Source: Chloroflexota bacterium
GTDB lineage: Bacteria > Chloroflexota > UBA6077 > JACCZL01
Direction of reading: 5' to 3'
Assembly: GCA_020845495.1 (NCBI GenBank)
Contig: JADLFM010000041.1
Span: 44,146 to 108,145 of the forward strand
Length of the DNA stretch: 64,000 bases
In this document: positions 46,044 to 54,559 of the stretch, one piece after another
How the letters are laid out: the number at the start of each line of letters is the position of its first letter
Position numbering within the stretch: position 1 is the first letter of the stretch
Position numbers and translations under genes: made by a program
The notes under the pieces: generated by a model
Told to the model about the DNA's origin: nothing
Database searches by the model: none
Seen by the model: only the letters and a program-made list of their open reading frames with translations

Positions 46044-47156
46044 TCATAACGACCCAGCCCCAGTTGCCAGCGGCGGCACACTCACGAGCTGGGCTGTTTC
46101 CAACGGCAAGGAACCGGCGAGCAGTGTGGCGTCACGGTCGCCGCTACCGCAGCCACACGACCAGCGGCAGCGGAGCCAGGACGGCAGTTCTACCCGCCGG
46201 ATCTCCGGGCTGGTGCCCTCCGGCCGTTCGATTTCCTCGATAAGAAGTTGCATCGCCGCTGCGCCTACGGCGTAATAGGGGACGTGAATTGTGGAGAGCG
46301 GCGGAATCGTGTGACCGGCGGCGGGAATGTCGTCGCAGCCGATGACCGCGCAATCATCAGGTACGCGCCGGCCGCGCGCGTGCAGTGCACTGAGCGCGCC
46401 GATGGCCATCGTATCGTTGTGGACGAAAATTGCGTCAAGGTCCGGCACGCGCTCGAGGAGCCGGAGCGCGGCCTGGGCGCCGCCGTCGATCTCCCAATCG
46501 GCGCGTTCGACGCGTTGCTCGTCGAGCGGCAGGCCGGCTGTGTCGAGCGCCCGCGCGAAGCCCTCGTGGCGCAGATGGACGACAGCACGGGTGAGCGGGC
46601 CGGTGATCGTGCCGATCCGCCGCCGCCCCTGCTCGATCAGGTGAGACGTCGCCACCTCACCGATTCGCACCTGGTCCACACCAGCCCACGAGACCTTCAG
46701 GCCCGCCACCCGATGAATCGTAACGACCGGCAGCCGCGCGTCGAGCATGGCAGATACGTCCGCGACTCGTTCGAGTGCGGGAGCAGCTAGGAACAACCCG
46801 TCCACCCTGCGCTCGACGAGCATCCGGAGGTAGCGGCCTGCATCCGAGCCGTCGGAGGCGATGCTGCCGATAATGACGCAGAGGTCGTGGCGACGTGCCT
46901 CGCGCTCGGCGCCGACCACGAACTGAGCCAGCACTGCATCCGACAGATCGGCGGCGACGACCCCGATAGTGCGGGTGCTGCGGGTCACGAGGCTGCGCGC
47001 CAGCGCGTTCGGCACGTAGCCCAGGTCGGCCGCGGCGCCCAGGATGCGCTCACGCGTAGCCGACGAGACCGAGCCTCGACCGTTGAGCACCTTGCTCGCG
47101 GTCTGGAAGCTCACGCCTGCCACGGCCGCCACCGTCTTGATCGAGACCCGCGCCAT
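46044..47156 (-). CDS. LacI family transcriptional regulator
   Basis: A 370-residue repressor. The helix-turn-helix and hinge are at residues 5-60 (IKTVAAVAGVSFQTASKVLN, YVPNALARSLVTR), followed by the periplasmic-binding-protein-like effector domain (TIGVVAADLSDAVLAQFVVG). The last 30 residues after the usual end of the domain are poorly conserved in type. It sits immediately upstream of the sugar importer and GH2 genes on the same strand, so a carbohydrate inducer and control of that operon are likely. No classical LacI operator could be assigned with confidence in the 234-base gap downstream; GGCGTC-5-GACGCC at 45848-45864 is a candidate dyad. Confidence 0.93.
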   Translation of the reverse strand: MARVSIKTVAAVAGVSFQTASKVLNGRGSVSSATRERILGAAADLGYVPNALARSLVTRSTRTIGVVAADLSDAVLAQFVVGAEREARRHDLCVIIGSIASDGSDAGRYLRMLVERRVDGLFLAAPALERVADVSAMLDARLPVVTIHRVAGLKVSWAGVDQVRIGEVATSHLIEQGRRRIGTITGPLTRAVVHLRHEGFARALDTAGLPLDEQRVERADWEIDGGAQAALRLLERVPDLDAIFVHNDTMAIGALSALHARGRRVPDDCAVIGCDDIPAAGHTIPPLSTIHVPYYAVGAAAMQLLIEEIERPEGTSPEIRRVELPSWLRCRWSCGCGSGDRDATLLAGSLPLETAQLVSVPPLATGAGSL

Positions 47157-47565
47157 CGGGAATACACACCGTCGAGGAAGTAGGCGAACGTTCGCCCCCG
47201 TAGGGTACCAGCACGGTCACGGACCGTCAAGGGGGGGCCGGGCACCCGGCGGCTCAGCGGCGTTCCTACCACGGGCAAGCCCTATCCTCCACTCCTCGGC
47301 ACCCCCAATCGGTGTCGCTCCTGCGCCGCACGTTGGCACCGCCAGTCGATGCCGTTCGGCACCGCACGTCAGGCTGACGGGCTCCGACGCCGCGTGTATC
47401 ACGTGCAGCCTCCCCCGCGAGCGGCCCACGCAGAGCAGTTGAAGCTATGTCGCACGATCGCGCCGATCAACCTGTCGAGCCGCGACCAGTTCTCAATGGA
47501 AGCCCGACCCGAGGTCATCGGTCGATTCCTATAGTTGCGATGCAGCGACCCCTAGGAGACGAATC
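47157..47565. other. Divergent intergenic region upstream of lacI-type gene and EPS-like operon
   Basis: 409 bases between the LacI-family gene and the hexapeptide acyltransferase gene. I see no defensible promoter, hairpin or repeat. The acyltransferase has a good ribosome-binding site (AGGAGA at 47553-47558), so its promoter must lie here. Confidence 0.4.
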
Positions 47566-48306
47566 ATGTCGTTCACGCGCAGCCTGGAACGGATGAGCGA
47601 ACGCTGCCCACCTGATCGTTCGACGACCCCCGCATTACACACGGCGATGGCCACTAGTCACTCGCGCGGTCGGCAGATTGGTGCCTACCTGTTGCGGCAG
47701 AAGATGGGTGTACCCCCACGTCTGGCCGTGGCCCAGACTCTCCTTCGCTGCCTCCCATTTCCTACCTTCCCGCAGGTACGCACGCTCGTCTATCGGGCAG
47801 CCGGCTTCAGTGGTTTGCATCCGCGCGTCTATCTCCTCGGGGCGCTCGACGTGCGCGGCCGTGGAGATGTGTATTCGCGGCTCAGTATTGGCGAGGGCAC
47901 CTGCATCAATCACTCGTGCCACTTCGACCTCAACGACATGGTGGCCATCGGAAAATGCGTGGGGATAGGTAACGACGTCTTTATCTCGACGAGTACGCAC
48001 GATCTTGGACCCCCTCAGCAGCGGTGGGGTCGACTCGTGCGGAAACCGGTCACCATCGGCGATGGAGTCTGGATTGGCTCGCGAGTCACGATCCTGGCCG
48101 GTGTCACGATCGGAACGGGGGCGATGGTCGTCGCTGGCGCCGTCGTTACGAAGGATGTGCCAGCCAACGCGCAGGTCGCCGGGAATCCTGCCCGCGTCAT
48201 TGGTTGGCTCGACGGCACGGAGTCGTCCGCCCAGGCCTCAATCCGGCCGGTGGACGGACTGGCAGAACAACATCGGGGGCAATCGTGCTCGTTCAGCACT
48301 TCCTAG
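47566..48306 (+). CDS. Left-handed beta-helix (hexapeptide) acyltransferase, WcaF-like
   Basis: A 246-residue sugar O-acyltransferase. Residues 85-205 show hexapeptide repeats (RLSIGEGTCINHSCHFDLND, VTIGDGVWIGSRVTILAGVT, IGTGAMVVAGAVV) forming a beta-helix; the catalytic His is probably that of STSTHDLG. The carboxy end NAQVAGNPARVIGW is typical of WcaF/NodL/maltose acetyltransferases. The extra 80-residue amino terminus is helical. ATG 47566 has AGGAGA six bases upstream. First gene of a plus-strand operon; the acyl-AMP ligase gene overlaps its end by 22 bases. It probably acylates a surface saccharide or the acyl-carrier-linked product. Confidence 0.88.
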   Translation: MSFTRSLERMSERCPPDRSTTPALHTAMATSHSRGRQIGAYLLRQKMGVPPRLAVAQTLLRCLPFPTFPQVRTLVYRAAGFSGLHPRVYLLGALDVRGRGDVYSRLSIGEGTCINHSCHFDLNDMVAIGKCVGIGNDVFISTSTHDLGPPQQRWGRLVRKPVTIGDGVWIGSRVTILAGVTIGTGAMVVAGAVVTKDVPANAQVAGNPARVIGWLDGTESSAQASIRPVDGLAEQHRGQSCSFSTS

Positions 48307-49853
48307 AACACAGCGCGGCGCGGAGACCCGACCATATGGCCCTCGTCTGCCGTGGCCGGCGGCGCACCTACCGCGAGGTCGACGAGGAGGCCAATCGCCT
48401 CGCCCACGCGCTACGGGCAAGTGGAGTGCAGCGTGGCGACCGGGTGATGATCCAGCTACCGACCAGCATCGAGACGGTTGTGGCGATCTTCGCCGCCCTC
48501 AAGGCCGGCGCCATCTTCATAGTCCTCCATCCGGGCACCCGGCGCGACAAACTGGCGCTGCTCCTCGCCGATGCCGAGCCGACTGCGCTGGTCGCCGATA
48601 GCAGCCGCGTGGGCGAAGCGCTCGATGTCATCGCGGGCACACCGTCGCTGCGCTGCTGCGTCTGGGTCGACGACGCTGTCCCTGGACTGACGAGTGCCGC
48701 GCAAGTGGTGCGCTGGAGCGACCTGGAGGGCTATCCGGCCACCCGCCCGCCCTGCCACACCATCGACGTGGATCTGGCGACGCTGATCTACACATCCGGG
48801 AGCACCGGGACGCCGAAGGGCGTGATGCCGACCCATGCCAACATGGTCGCGGCAGCCACCTCGATCAACGCCTACGTTCAGAACACCGAGGATGACGTCA
48901 TCCTCGACGTGCTACCGCTGGCCTTCGACTACGGTCTGTACCAGATCTTCCTGGCGTTCCAGGTCGGCGCCCGAGTGGTGTTGGAATCGGGCTTTGCCTT
49001 CCCAGCTCGAACGGTCGCGCTCATGGAGCAGGAAGGGGTGACCGGGCTGGCAGCCGTGCCGACGCTCGTGGCCCTCCTGCTGAAGTACCCGGATCTACTC
49101 GCGCGTACACCGTCGTCGCTTCGTTACATCACGAACACGGCAGCAGCACTGCCCGTGAGCCATATCATGACGCTGCGCCAGTCCTGGCCGGACGTCCGCA
49201 TCTTCTCGATGTACGGCCTGACCGAGTGCAAGCGCGTCTCGTATCTGCCGCCTGAGGAGCTCGATCGCCGCCCCGATTCAGTCGGCATCGCCATCCCGGG
49301 CACCGAGGTGTACGTCGTCGGCGATGATGGGCAACGCCTCGGAGCCGGCTGCGTCGGCGAACTCGTCGTTCGGGGCTCGCACGTGACGCGCGGCTATTGG
49401 CGGGCGCCGGAGTTGACGGCCGACCGCTTCCGGCCAGGGCCGATGCCCGGTGAGACCGTCCTCCACACCGGCGATCTCTTCCGCATGGACGCGGAGGGGT
49501 TCTTGTACTTCGTGGCCCGCAAGGACGACGTCATCAAGAGCCGGGGTGAAAAGGTTAGCCCGCGCGAGGTCGAAAACGCGGTCTGCCAACTGGAGGGCGT
49601 GGCTGAGGCGGCTGTCGTAGGCGTGCCGGACCCGGTACTTGGCCAGGCCATCGCGCTCACGGTCACCTTCCGCGCCGGCGCTCTCCTAACTGAGCGTGTC
49701 GTGCGAGCACACTGCGCCCGCGTGCTCGACGATTACATGCAGCCGAAACATATTCGCATCGTCGGCGAGCTCCCGCGCACCGAGAACGGGAAGGTCGATA
49801 AGCGCAGCCTCAGCACGGAGTTGGCCGAATGTGCGGCATTGCCGGTGTCCTGA
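48285..49853 (+). CDS. Acyl-AMP ligase (acyl-CoA synthetase family)
   Basis: A 522-residue adenylate-forming enzyme. Core motifs: P-loop LIYTSGSTGTPKGVM, A5 YGLTECKR, A7/A8 HTGDLFRMDAEGF and VARKDDVIKSRGEKVSP, and the catalytic Lys in PRTENGKVDKRSL. It activates a carboxylic acid as acyl-AMP and passes it to CoA or, more likely here, to the acyl carrier protein encoded two genes downstream. GTG 48285 has GGGGG upstream and overlaps the acyltransferase gene by 22 bases; it also overlaps the amidotransferase gene by 25 bases, so all three are tightly coupled. It resembles ligases of exosortase-associated polysaccharide loci; substrate unknown. Confidence 0.9.
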   Translation: MLVQHFLEHSAARRPDHMALVCRGRRRTYREVDEEANRLAHALRASGVQRGDRVMIQLPTSIETVVAIFAALKAGAIFIVLHPGTRRDKLALLLADAEPTALVADSSRVGEALDVIAGTPSLRCCVWVDDAVPGLTSAAQVVRWSDLEGYPATRPPCHTIDVDLATLIYTSGSTGTPKGVMPTHANMVAAATSINAYVQNTEDDVILDVLPLAFDYGLYQIFLAFQVGARVVLESGFAFPARTVALMEQEGVTGLAAVPTLVALLLKYPDLLARTPSSLRYITNTAAALPVSHIMTLRQSWPDVRIFSMYGLTECKRVSYLPPEELDRRPDSVGIAIPGTEVYVVGDDGQRLGAGCVGELVVRGSHVTRGYWRAPELTADRFRPGPMPGETVLHTGDLFRMDAEGFLYFVARKDDVIKSRGEKVSPREVENAVCQLEGVAEAAVVGVPDPVLGQAIALTVTFRAGALLTERVVRAHCARVLDDYMQPKHIRIVGELPRTENGKVDKRSLSTELAECAALPVS

Positions 49854-51832
49854 CGCGGGTCGGCGAGACGTCTCCTGATGAGATCGCACGCATGGTCGAC
49901 GTGCTCAGGCACCGGGGACCGGACGCGGCGGGCCTGTATGTCGACGATCGGGTTGCCCTGGGGCACGCTCGCCTGAGCATTGTCGATCTGTCCGGAGGAC
50001 TCCAGCCACTGACGAACGAGGACGAGTCGGTGTGGCTGATCTGCAACGGCGAGATCTTCAACCACGTCGAGCTTCGGGACGAGCTACGTGCACGCGGGCA
50101 TCGTTTCAGGACCGGCTCAGACTGCGAGACGATCCTTCACCTGTACGAAGAGCGCGGCGACGACTGCGTTCACGCCCTCAACGGTGACTTCGCCTTCGCC
50201 TTGTGGGACCGCACCCGGCAGCGGCTCGTGCTTGCCCGCGATCGCGTCGGCGTCCGCCCCCTCTACTATACCCAGACGGGCGGGCGACTCATCTTCAGTT
50301 CGGAGATCAAGGCGCTTCTGACCCAGCCGGACGTTCCGCGTCAGCTCGACCTCGTGGCGCTCAGTCAGGTGTTCACGACCTGGTCGCCAGTCCCGCCCCG
50401 TACGATGTTCGAGGGGATCGAGAGCCTGTTGCCTGGCCATCTCCTGATTGCGCAGCAGGGCAGACTCTCGGTCCGGCAGTACTGGCAGCCCGAGTTTCCG
50501 CCTCAGTACGCCGAGCGTCCGATGCGCGACGATGAGGCGGCCGAACAACTCCGCGCCCTTCTTTCCGACGCCACGCGACTACGTTTGCAAGCTGACGTCC
50601 CGGTTGGGGCGTATGTGAGCGGAGGGCTGGACTCATCGGCGGTGACGGCGCTGGCGCAGCGGCACGCCACGATGCCGCTTCAAACATTTGCGGTGGCCTT
50701 CACCGACGGCGAGTTCGACGAGCGGCCGCATCAGGATCGGCTCGCGGCCGCGCTGGGCACCCAGCACCACACCATCACCTGCGGCCCCCAGGACATTGCG
50801 AAGGTCTTTCCAGAGGTCGTCTGGCACGCCGAAACGCCGCTGCTGCGAACGGCTCCAGCGCCGCTCTTCTTGCTGGCCGGGCTGGTCCGGCAGTCTGGCC
50901 TCAAGGTGGTGCTGACCGGCGAGGGTGCTGACGAGTTCCTGGTGGGCTACGACATCTTCAAAGAGGCAAAGGTCCGGGCCTTCTGGGCGCGGCAGCCCGA
51001 CTCCGCGCTCCGCCCGCGGCTGCTGCGCCGGCTCTACGGTCACATCCCCGAGTTAGCGCGGCCGTCGCAGGCGTACCTCGAGGCGTTCTTCGGGGTCGAG
51101 TTGGAGCGTGCCGGGGCGCCGAACTTCAGCCACGCGATCAGATGGCGAAACACTGGACGGCTCCACCGCTACTTCACCGAGGACGTGCAGGCGGCTGCTC
51201 GGGACGCGGGGCAGCGCGATCTGGAGCGGCTGTTGGCCGACCAGCGTGACGGCTGGGATCCGGTGTCGCGAGCCCAGCATGCCGAGATCGTGACCTTTCT
51301 CAACCCGTACCTACTCTCCTCTCAGGGGGACCGGGTGGCGATGGCGCACGCCGTCGAGGGGCGCTTCCCCTTCCTCGACTACCGGGTGATCGAGTTCTGC
51401 AATCGCTTGCCGTCACCCATGAAGCTGGCCGGCCTGAACGAAAAGGCCGTGCTCAAACGGGCCGTGGCCGATCTGCTCCCACCAGAGATCGCCCGACGGA
51501 CGAAACAGCCGTTCCGAGCGCCGATCCGCGCCGCCTTCGCCGGTCCATCCGCGCCAGACTACGCTGCCGACCTGCTCGAACCGTCGCGTATCGCAGCGGA
51601 CGGCGTGTTCAAGCCAGCCGCCGCGACCTGGCTCCTGAATCGGGCGCGTCAGGGCGGGCGACTCAGCGAAATCGAGAATATGGCCCTCGTCGGAATGGTC
51701 TCCTTTGGACTCTTCCGGCGTGCGTTTTGGGACGAATTCTCCGAGCGCACCCAGGGCAGCCACACCGATACCGTCATCGTGCGTGATTTCCGCGCCGCTC
51801 GTGCTGGCATGGCACTAGCCGCGGCCCGCTAA
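49829..51832 (+). CDS. Asparagine-synthase-like glutamine amidotransferase
   Basis: 667 residues. The class II glutaminase domain begins with the nucleophile Cys2 (MCGIAGVLTRVGE) and includes RHRGPDAAG, NGEIFNH and CNGE-type glutamine-binding residues. The synthetase domain has the PP-loop YVSGGLDSS (Ser264) for carboxylate adenylation. Length and neighbours are unlike a housekeeping AsnB: it is fused by overlap to an acyl-AMP ligase and followed by a carrier protein, as in exosortase-associated amidotransferases and some lipoamide pathways. It may transfer ammonia or an amine to the carrier-bound acyl product or a sugar carboxylate. Confidence 0.9.
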   Translation: MCGIAGVLTRVGETSPDEIARMVDVLRHRGPDAAGLYVDDRVALGHARLSIVDLSGGLQPLTNEDESVWLICNGEIFNHVELRDELRARGHRFRTGSDCETILHLYEERGDDCVHALNGDFAFALWDRTRQRLVLARDRVGVRPLYYTQTGGRLIFSSEIKALLTQPDVPRQLDLVALSQVFTTWSPVPPRTMFEGIESLLPGHLLIAQQGRLSVRQYWQPEFPPQYAERPMRDDEAAEQLRALLSDATRLRLQADVPVGAYVSGGLDSSAVTALAQRHATMPLQTFAVAFTDGEFDERPHQDRLAAALGTQHHTITCGPQDIAKVFPEVVWHAETPLLRTAPAPLFLLAGLVRQSGLKVVLTGEGADEFLVGYDIFKEAKVRAFWARQPDSALRPRLLRRLYGHIPELARPSQAYLEAFFGVELERAGAPNFSHAIRWRNTGRLHRYFTEDVQAAARDAGQRDLERLLADQRDGWDPVSRAQHAEIVTFLNPYLLSSQGDRVAMAHAVEGRFPFLDYRVIEFCNRLPSPMKLAGLNEKAVLKRAVADLLPPEIARRTKQPFRAPIRAAFAGPSAPDYAADLLEPSRIAADGVFKPAAATWLLNRARQGGRLSEIENMALVGMVSFGLFRRAFWDEFSERTQGSHTDTVIVRDFRAARAGMALAAAR

Positions 51833-51858
51833 TACATCAGCTCCTCGAGGGGGGAACC

Positions 51859-52113
51859 GTGCGCGAGGACACCAACGAGATCATCCGGAGATTCATCATT
51901 CAGAACTTCCTGTTCGACGACGCCACCGCCATGCTGCCCGATGACGCATCCTTGCTGGAAACCGGGGTGGTGGACTCGACCGGCGTGCTCGACCTGATCA
52001 TGTTCACGGAGGAGACCTTCGGGATCCTGGTGGCCGACGAAGACGTCACGCCCGAGAACTTCGACTCGGTCAGCAGCGTAGCCGCCTACGTGCAGGCGAA
52101 GCGCGCCGCGTAG
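51859..52113 (+). CDS. Acyl carrier protein
   Basis: An 84-residue carrier with the phosphopantetheine attachment site Ser40 in VVDSTGVLDL and the acidic four-helix pattern of the family (TEETFGILVADEDVTPENFD). GTG 51859 follows a GAGGGGGG site. A dedicated carrier next to an acyl-AMP ligase indicates that the ligase loads it and that the acyl chain is then moved by a downstream transferase, possibly the GNAT/CelD-like protein on the opposite strand. A 17-bp hairpin follows the gene. Confidence 0.92.
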   Translation: MREDTNEIIRRFIIQNFLFDDATAMLPDDASLLETGVVDSTGVLDLIMFTEETFGILVADEDVTPENFDSVSSVAAYVQAKRAA

Positions 52114-52135
52114 ATCGTCAGCGCCCACAACGATC

Positions 52136-52180
52136 GAGACAGGGGCCGGCCAGCACATAGAGTTGGCCGGCCCCTGTCTC
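52136..52180. terminator. Perfect 17-bp hairpin after the acyl carrier gene
   Basis: Arms 52136-52152 and 52164-52180 are exact complements with an 11-base loop. It separates the plus-strand operon from the convergent minus-strand genes. Confidence 0.75.
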
Positions 52181-52194
52181 GTGCCCTGCTACCC

Positions 52195-52321
52195 CTGGAT
52201 TGACGGTGCGGTCAGGATGACGGTGCGGTCAGGATGAACGTCGCCACATCTCCAGGATGTCGGCGCAACATTGACCCTGCAAATCTGGATTGACGGTGCG
52301 GTCACGATGATCGTCGCCACG
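52195..52321. repeat. Duplicated 3' end of the GNAT gene
   Basis: The segment at 52285-52320, which includes the GNAT gene's last codons and TGA, is repeated at 52195-52247 with few mismatches and an internal extra 17-base unit. On the minus strand both copies read Trp-Arg-Arg-Ser-Ser-stop, with synonymous differences (CGA/CGT, TCG/TCC). Confidence 0.85.
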
Positions 52322-53507
52322 CCTCTGCGCGGTGATAGGCGCCTTTCGCCAACCCGACACCGAGATCCCAGCCGCCCAGACCGATCCGAGCCAACGGGCC
52401 GGTATGCTCATGTAGCGCAACCAGGGGCACAGCCTCGGCGCCAAAACGGCGCTTGTAGGTGTGATCGCCGCGCAGAAAGTCGTACGTACGCGCGCCTTCC
52501 ACGATGGCGGTGCGGATCGTGTGCGCCATGAGCGTCCGGCCAGGGCTGTACAGGTCGAAGGTTCCCGTCTGATAGCCGCTTGACCAGAAGTAGACCGTGC
52601 TGCCAAGCCTCAGGTTGAACTGCACAGCCGCGACCTCGCCGTCGATCTGGAGCCGCCACAACTGAAGCCAGCCGAGCGCGAGGAAGCGTGCGGCAGCATC
52701 GCGCACCAGCGAGCGGGTCTCCTCACACGAGAAGACGCCCGGCAGCCCCTCCGCCGTCCAGCGGTCGCTGTGCAGGCGAATGAGATCGTCGAGCGCTGCC
52801 GGCAGTTCCTCAACCGATGTGACTCGCTCATAGCGTGCATCGCGCTCGCGCTGCAACTTCCTGGGGATCCGTTCGAGCGCCGGGCGGAGGTTCGGCGAGA
52901 CGCTGCCGACATACTCCCTCCAGGAGGTTGGAAGCCCCATGACCAGCGACGTCCCGAGCGGTGTTGGCGCGGCACGTCCAGCCAGGCGGGGCGCGAGCAC
53001 GCCGGTCGCAGGCAGCAGTCCCAGGTCAAGCGTTCGCCAGCGCTTGCGATGCGCGTCGAGCCAGGCCCGGAACGCATCGACGACCTCAGTCTCGAACCCC
53101 GGCGCGGCGGCGAGATCGGCGTAGTCTGCCACGGGATAGTGGCGCCATGTCGGGGGCGCGAGCATCCCGATCCAGCGGAGCCGTCGATGCGGCCCCGGTT
53201 CGAGGTACAGCGGCGCGATCCCGACCAGTTCGTCCGCGCCCTCGAAGGCCAGCACCAGCAACCGACCTCGGCCAAGCTGACGCCAGCATGCTAGATTCCA
53301 GGCAGCCGAAGAGAATGGCGTTGCGGCTGGCGAACGGGCGACAAGCGTATCCCAGGCAGGAGCCAGTGCCTGGGCTTCGTTCGGGTCGTCGATTGCGCGT
53401 ACACGCAGCCTGGGCGGACACGCCATCCCGTTAGGGGATTGACTGGTTGGCCGGCTGGTTGGCCGGGCGGGTGTCTGGCTGACGGGCTGTGGGTCAAGCG
53501 CAATCAC
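52302..53507 (-). CDS. GNAT/FemAB-fold acyltransferase, CelD-like
   Basis: A 401-residue protein of the CelD/FemAB-like GNAT group. Double-GNAT signatures: LVVLAFEG-type strand and VGIAPLYLEP in the first half, and DLIRLHSDRW, VAAVQFNLRLGSTVYFWSSG and YDFLRGDHTYKRRFG in the second, where the conserved Tyr-Lys-Arg-Phe segment is typical. Members transfer acyl or aminoacyl groups onto polysaccharide or peptidoglycan precursors. GTG 53507 overlaps the deacetylase stop (GTGA); Met28 is an alternative start. The carboxy-terminal WRRSS-stop is duplicated downstream. It is a candidate receiver of the acyl group from the carrier protein. Confidence 0.85.
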   Translation of the reverse strand: MIALDPQPVSQTPARPTSRPTSQSPNGMACPPRLRVRAIDDPNEAQALAPAWDTLVARSPAATPFSSAAWNLACWRQLGRGRLLVLAFEGADELVGIAPLYLEPGPHRRLRWIGMLAPPTWRHYPVADYADLAAAPGFETEVVDAFRAWLDAHRKRWRTLDLGLLPATGVLAPRLAGRAAPTPLGTSLVMGLPTSWREYVGSVSPNLRPALERIPRKLQRERDARYERVTSVEELPAALDDLIRLHSDRWTAEGLPGVFSCEETRSLVRDAAARFLALGWLQLWRLQIDGEVAAVQFNLRLGSTVYFWSSGYQTGTFDLYSPGRTLMAHTIRTAIVEGARTYDFLRGDHTYKRRFGAEAVPLVALHEHTGPLARIGLGGWDLGVGLAKGAYHRAEAWRRSS

Positions 53508-54277
53508 GAGACGTCCTCCTTGGCGGGTTGACGGTACTCGGCGGCATCGCGCCGGACCCGTGTCACGACTTTGCGTCCGCTCCGCTTCGCCCGCCGCGCG
53601 ACGTCAGCCACGCCAAGGACGTCGAGCGCAAAGCGTGGCAGGCTCGCGCAGCCTGCGTCGTAGCGACGCCGATTGAAGGGACTGTCGTCGGTCCAATGAC
53701 CGCACACCGCGCCTTGATAGCCGGCTCGATCGACGGCCTGCGCCAGTTCCGGCGAGGCTCGGTTATACGGGTAGGCGAGGAAGCGAGGCGGATGGCCGAG
53801 CTCGGTGGCGATTCGCACCCGAGACGAGCGTAGCTCGCGTTCGGCCTGCTCGATAGGAAGCGCGCGCAGGTCGGGATGGGTGGCGCTATGCGACTCGATA
53901 GCGACGCCTTCAGCGTGGAGTTGTCGCAGTGCACTCCAGGTCAGGAGCGGTCGGAGCGCGGGGGCCTCACCCGCGTTCCACTCGTCCCGACCCCCGACGT
54001 GGGCGGTCGGGACCATGACGGCGGCGGGATACCCTCGGTCACGGAGGTGCGGCCAGGCCGTAGTGGCAAAGTCCTCATAGGCGTCGTCGAACGTCAGAAT
54101 GACGCCTCGGCGCGGCTGAGCTTCCAGCAGCGCCTCGATCGGGAGAGCCGGGATCCGGAGCACGCGAAGCAGATCGAGGTGTGCCCGGAACGTACGCTCC
54201 GGCAGAACGTAACGCTGCTCGAAATCACCACTCCCGCGCGTAGAGATGCTGTGATACATCAGCACCCTGGGCGTCAT
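53504..54277 (-). CDS. Polysaccharide deacetylase (NodB homology)
   Basis: A 257-residue carbohydrate esterase 4 enzyme. Motif 1 LTFDDAYEDF gives catalytic and metal Asp64-Asp65, motif 2 ESHSATHPDL gives the metal ligands His130 and His134, and FLAYPYNRAS is motif 3. The MYHSIS start resembles the exosortase-locus and PgaB-like subgroup. No signal peptide, so it acts on a cytoplasmic or membrane-facing intermediate, removing N-acetyl groups from an amino sugar. It is coupled by a 4-base overlap to the GNAT gene, which could re-acylate the freed amine. Confidence 0.92.
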   Translation of the reverse strand: MTPRVLMYHSISTRGSGDFEQRYVLPERTFRAHLDLLRVLRIPALPIEALLEAQPRRGVILTFDDAYEDFATTAWPHLRDRGYPAAVMVPTAHVGGRDEWNAGEAPALRPLLTWSALRQLHAEGVAIESHSATHPDLRALPIEQAERELRSSRVRIATELGHPPRFLAYPYNRASPELAQAVDRAGYQGAVCGHWTDDSPFNRRRYDAGCASLPRFALDVLGVADVARRAKRSGRKVVTRVRRDAAEYRQPAKEDVS

Positions 54278-54332
54278 CTCCTCAGCCCTCCGTCAGCCAT
54301 TCACCGCTCCTCTCGTGGTGGGTGACGTGCAG

Positions 54333-54559
54333 TCATTCGGCGACAGCCAGGAGCAATCGGCTGAAGTGCCACGTCACGAACGGGAGCCTCGATAGCAACT
54401 GGTCGAGCCGCCGGCTGCGGTCGCACAAGCAGGGCAGCGGAGGACGGCCTCAGCCAGATCGGAGCCATCCCACCTCGCTCGTTCGATCTCGAACGGATAC
54501 GCACGGTCTACAGGGCAGCACAGCAGCGTATCCACGAGGGATCGTTCCATGCTCGTCAC
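54333..54559 (-). pseudogene. Remnant of Trm112-domain methyltransferase gene
   Basis: The start encodes a Trm112-like zinc domain (MERSLVDTLLCCPVDRAYPF through VLRCPAC), with Cys pairs as in the amino terminus of Trm112 proteins and RlmA-type methyltransferases. That frame stops at 54374 after a non-conserved tail. In the next frame the DNA up to a stop at 54333 reads RLDQLLSRLPFVTWHFSRLL followed by LAVAE, which looks like the carboxy end of a SAM-dependent methyltransferase. The central methyltransferase domain is absent. I read this as a gene with a large internal deletion and frameshift; a short functional Trm112 protein (61 codons) remains possible. The GTG overlaps the YvcK stop. Confidence 0.42.
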
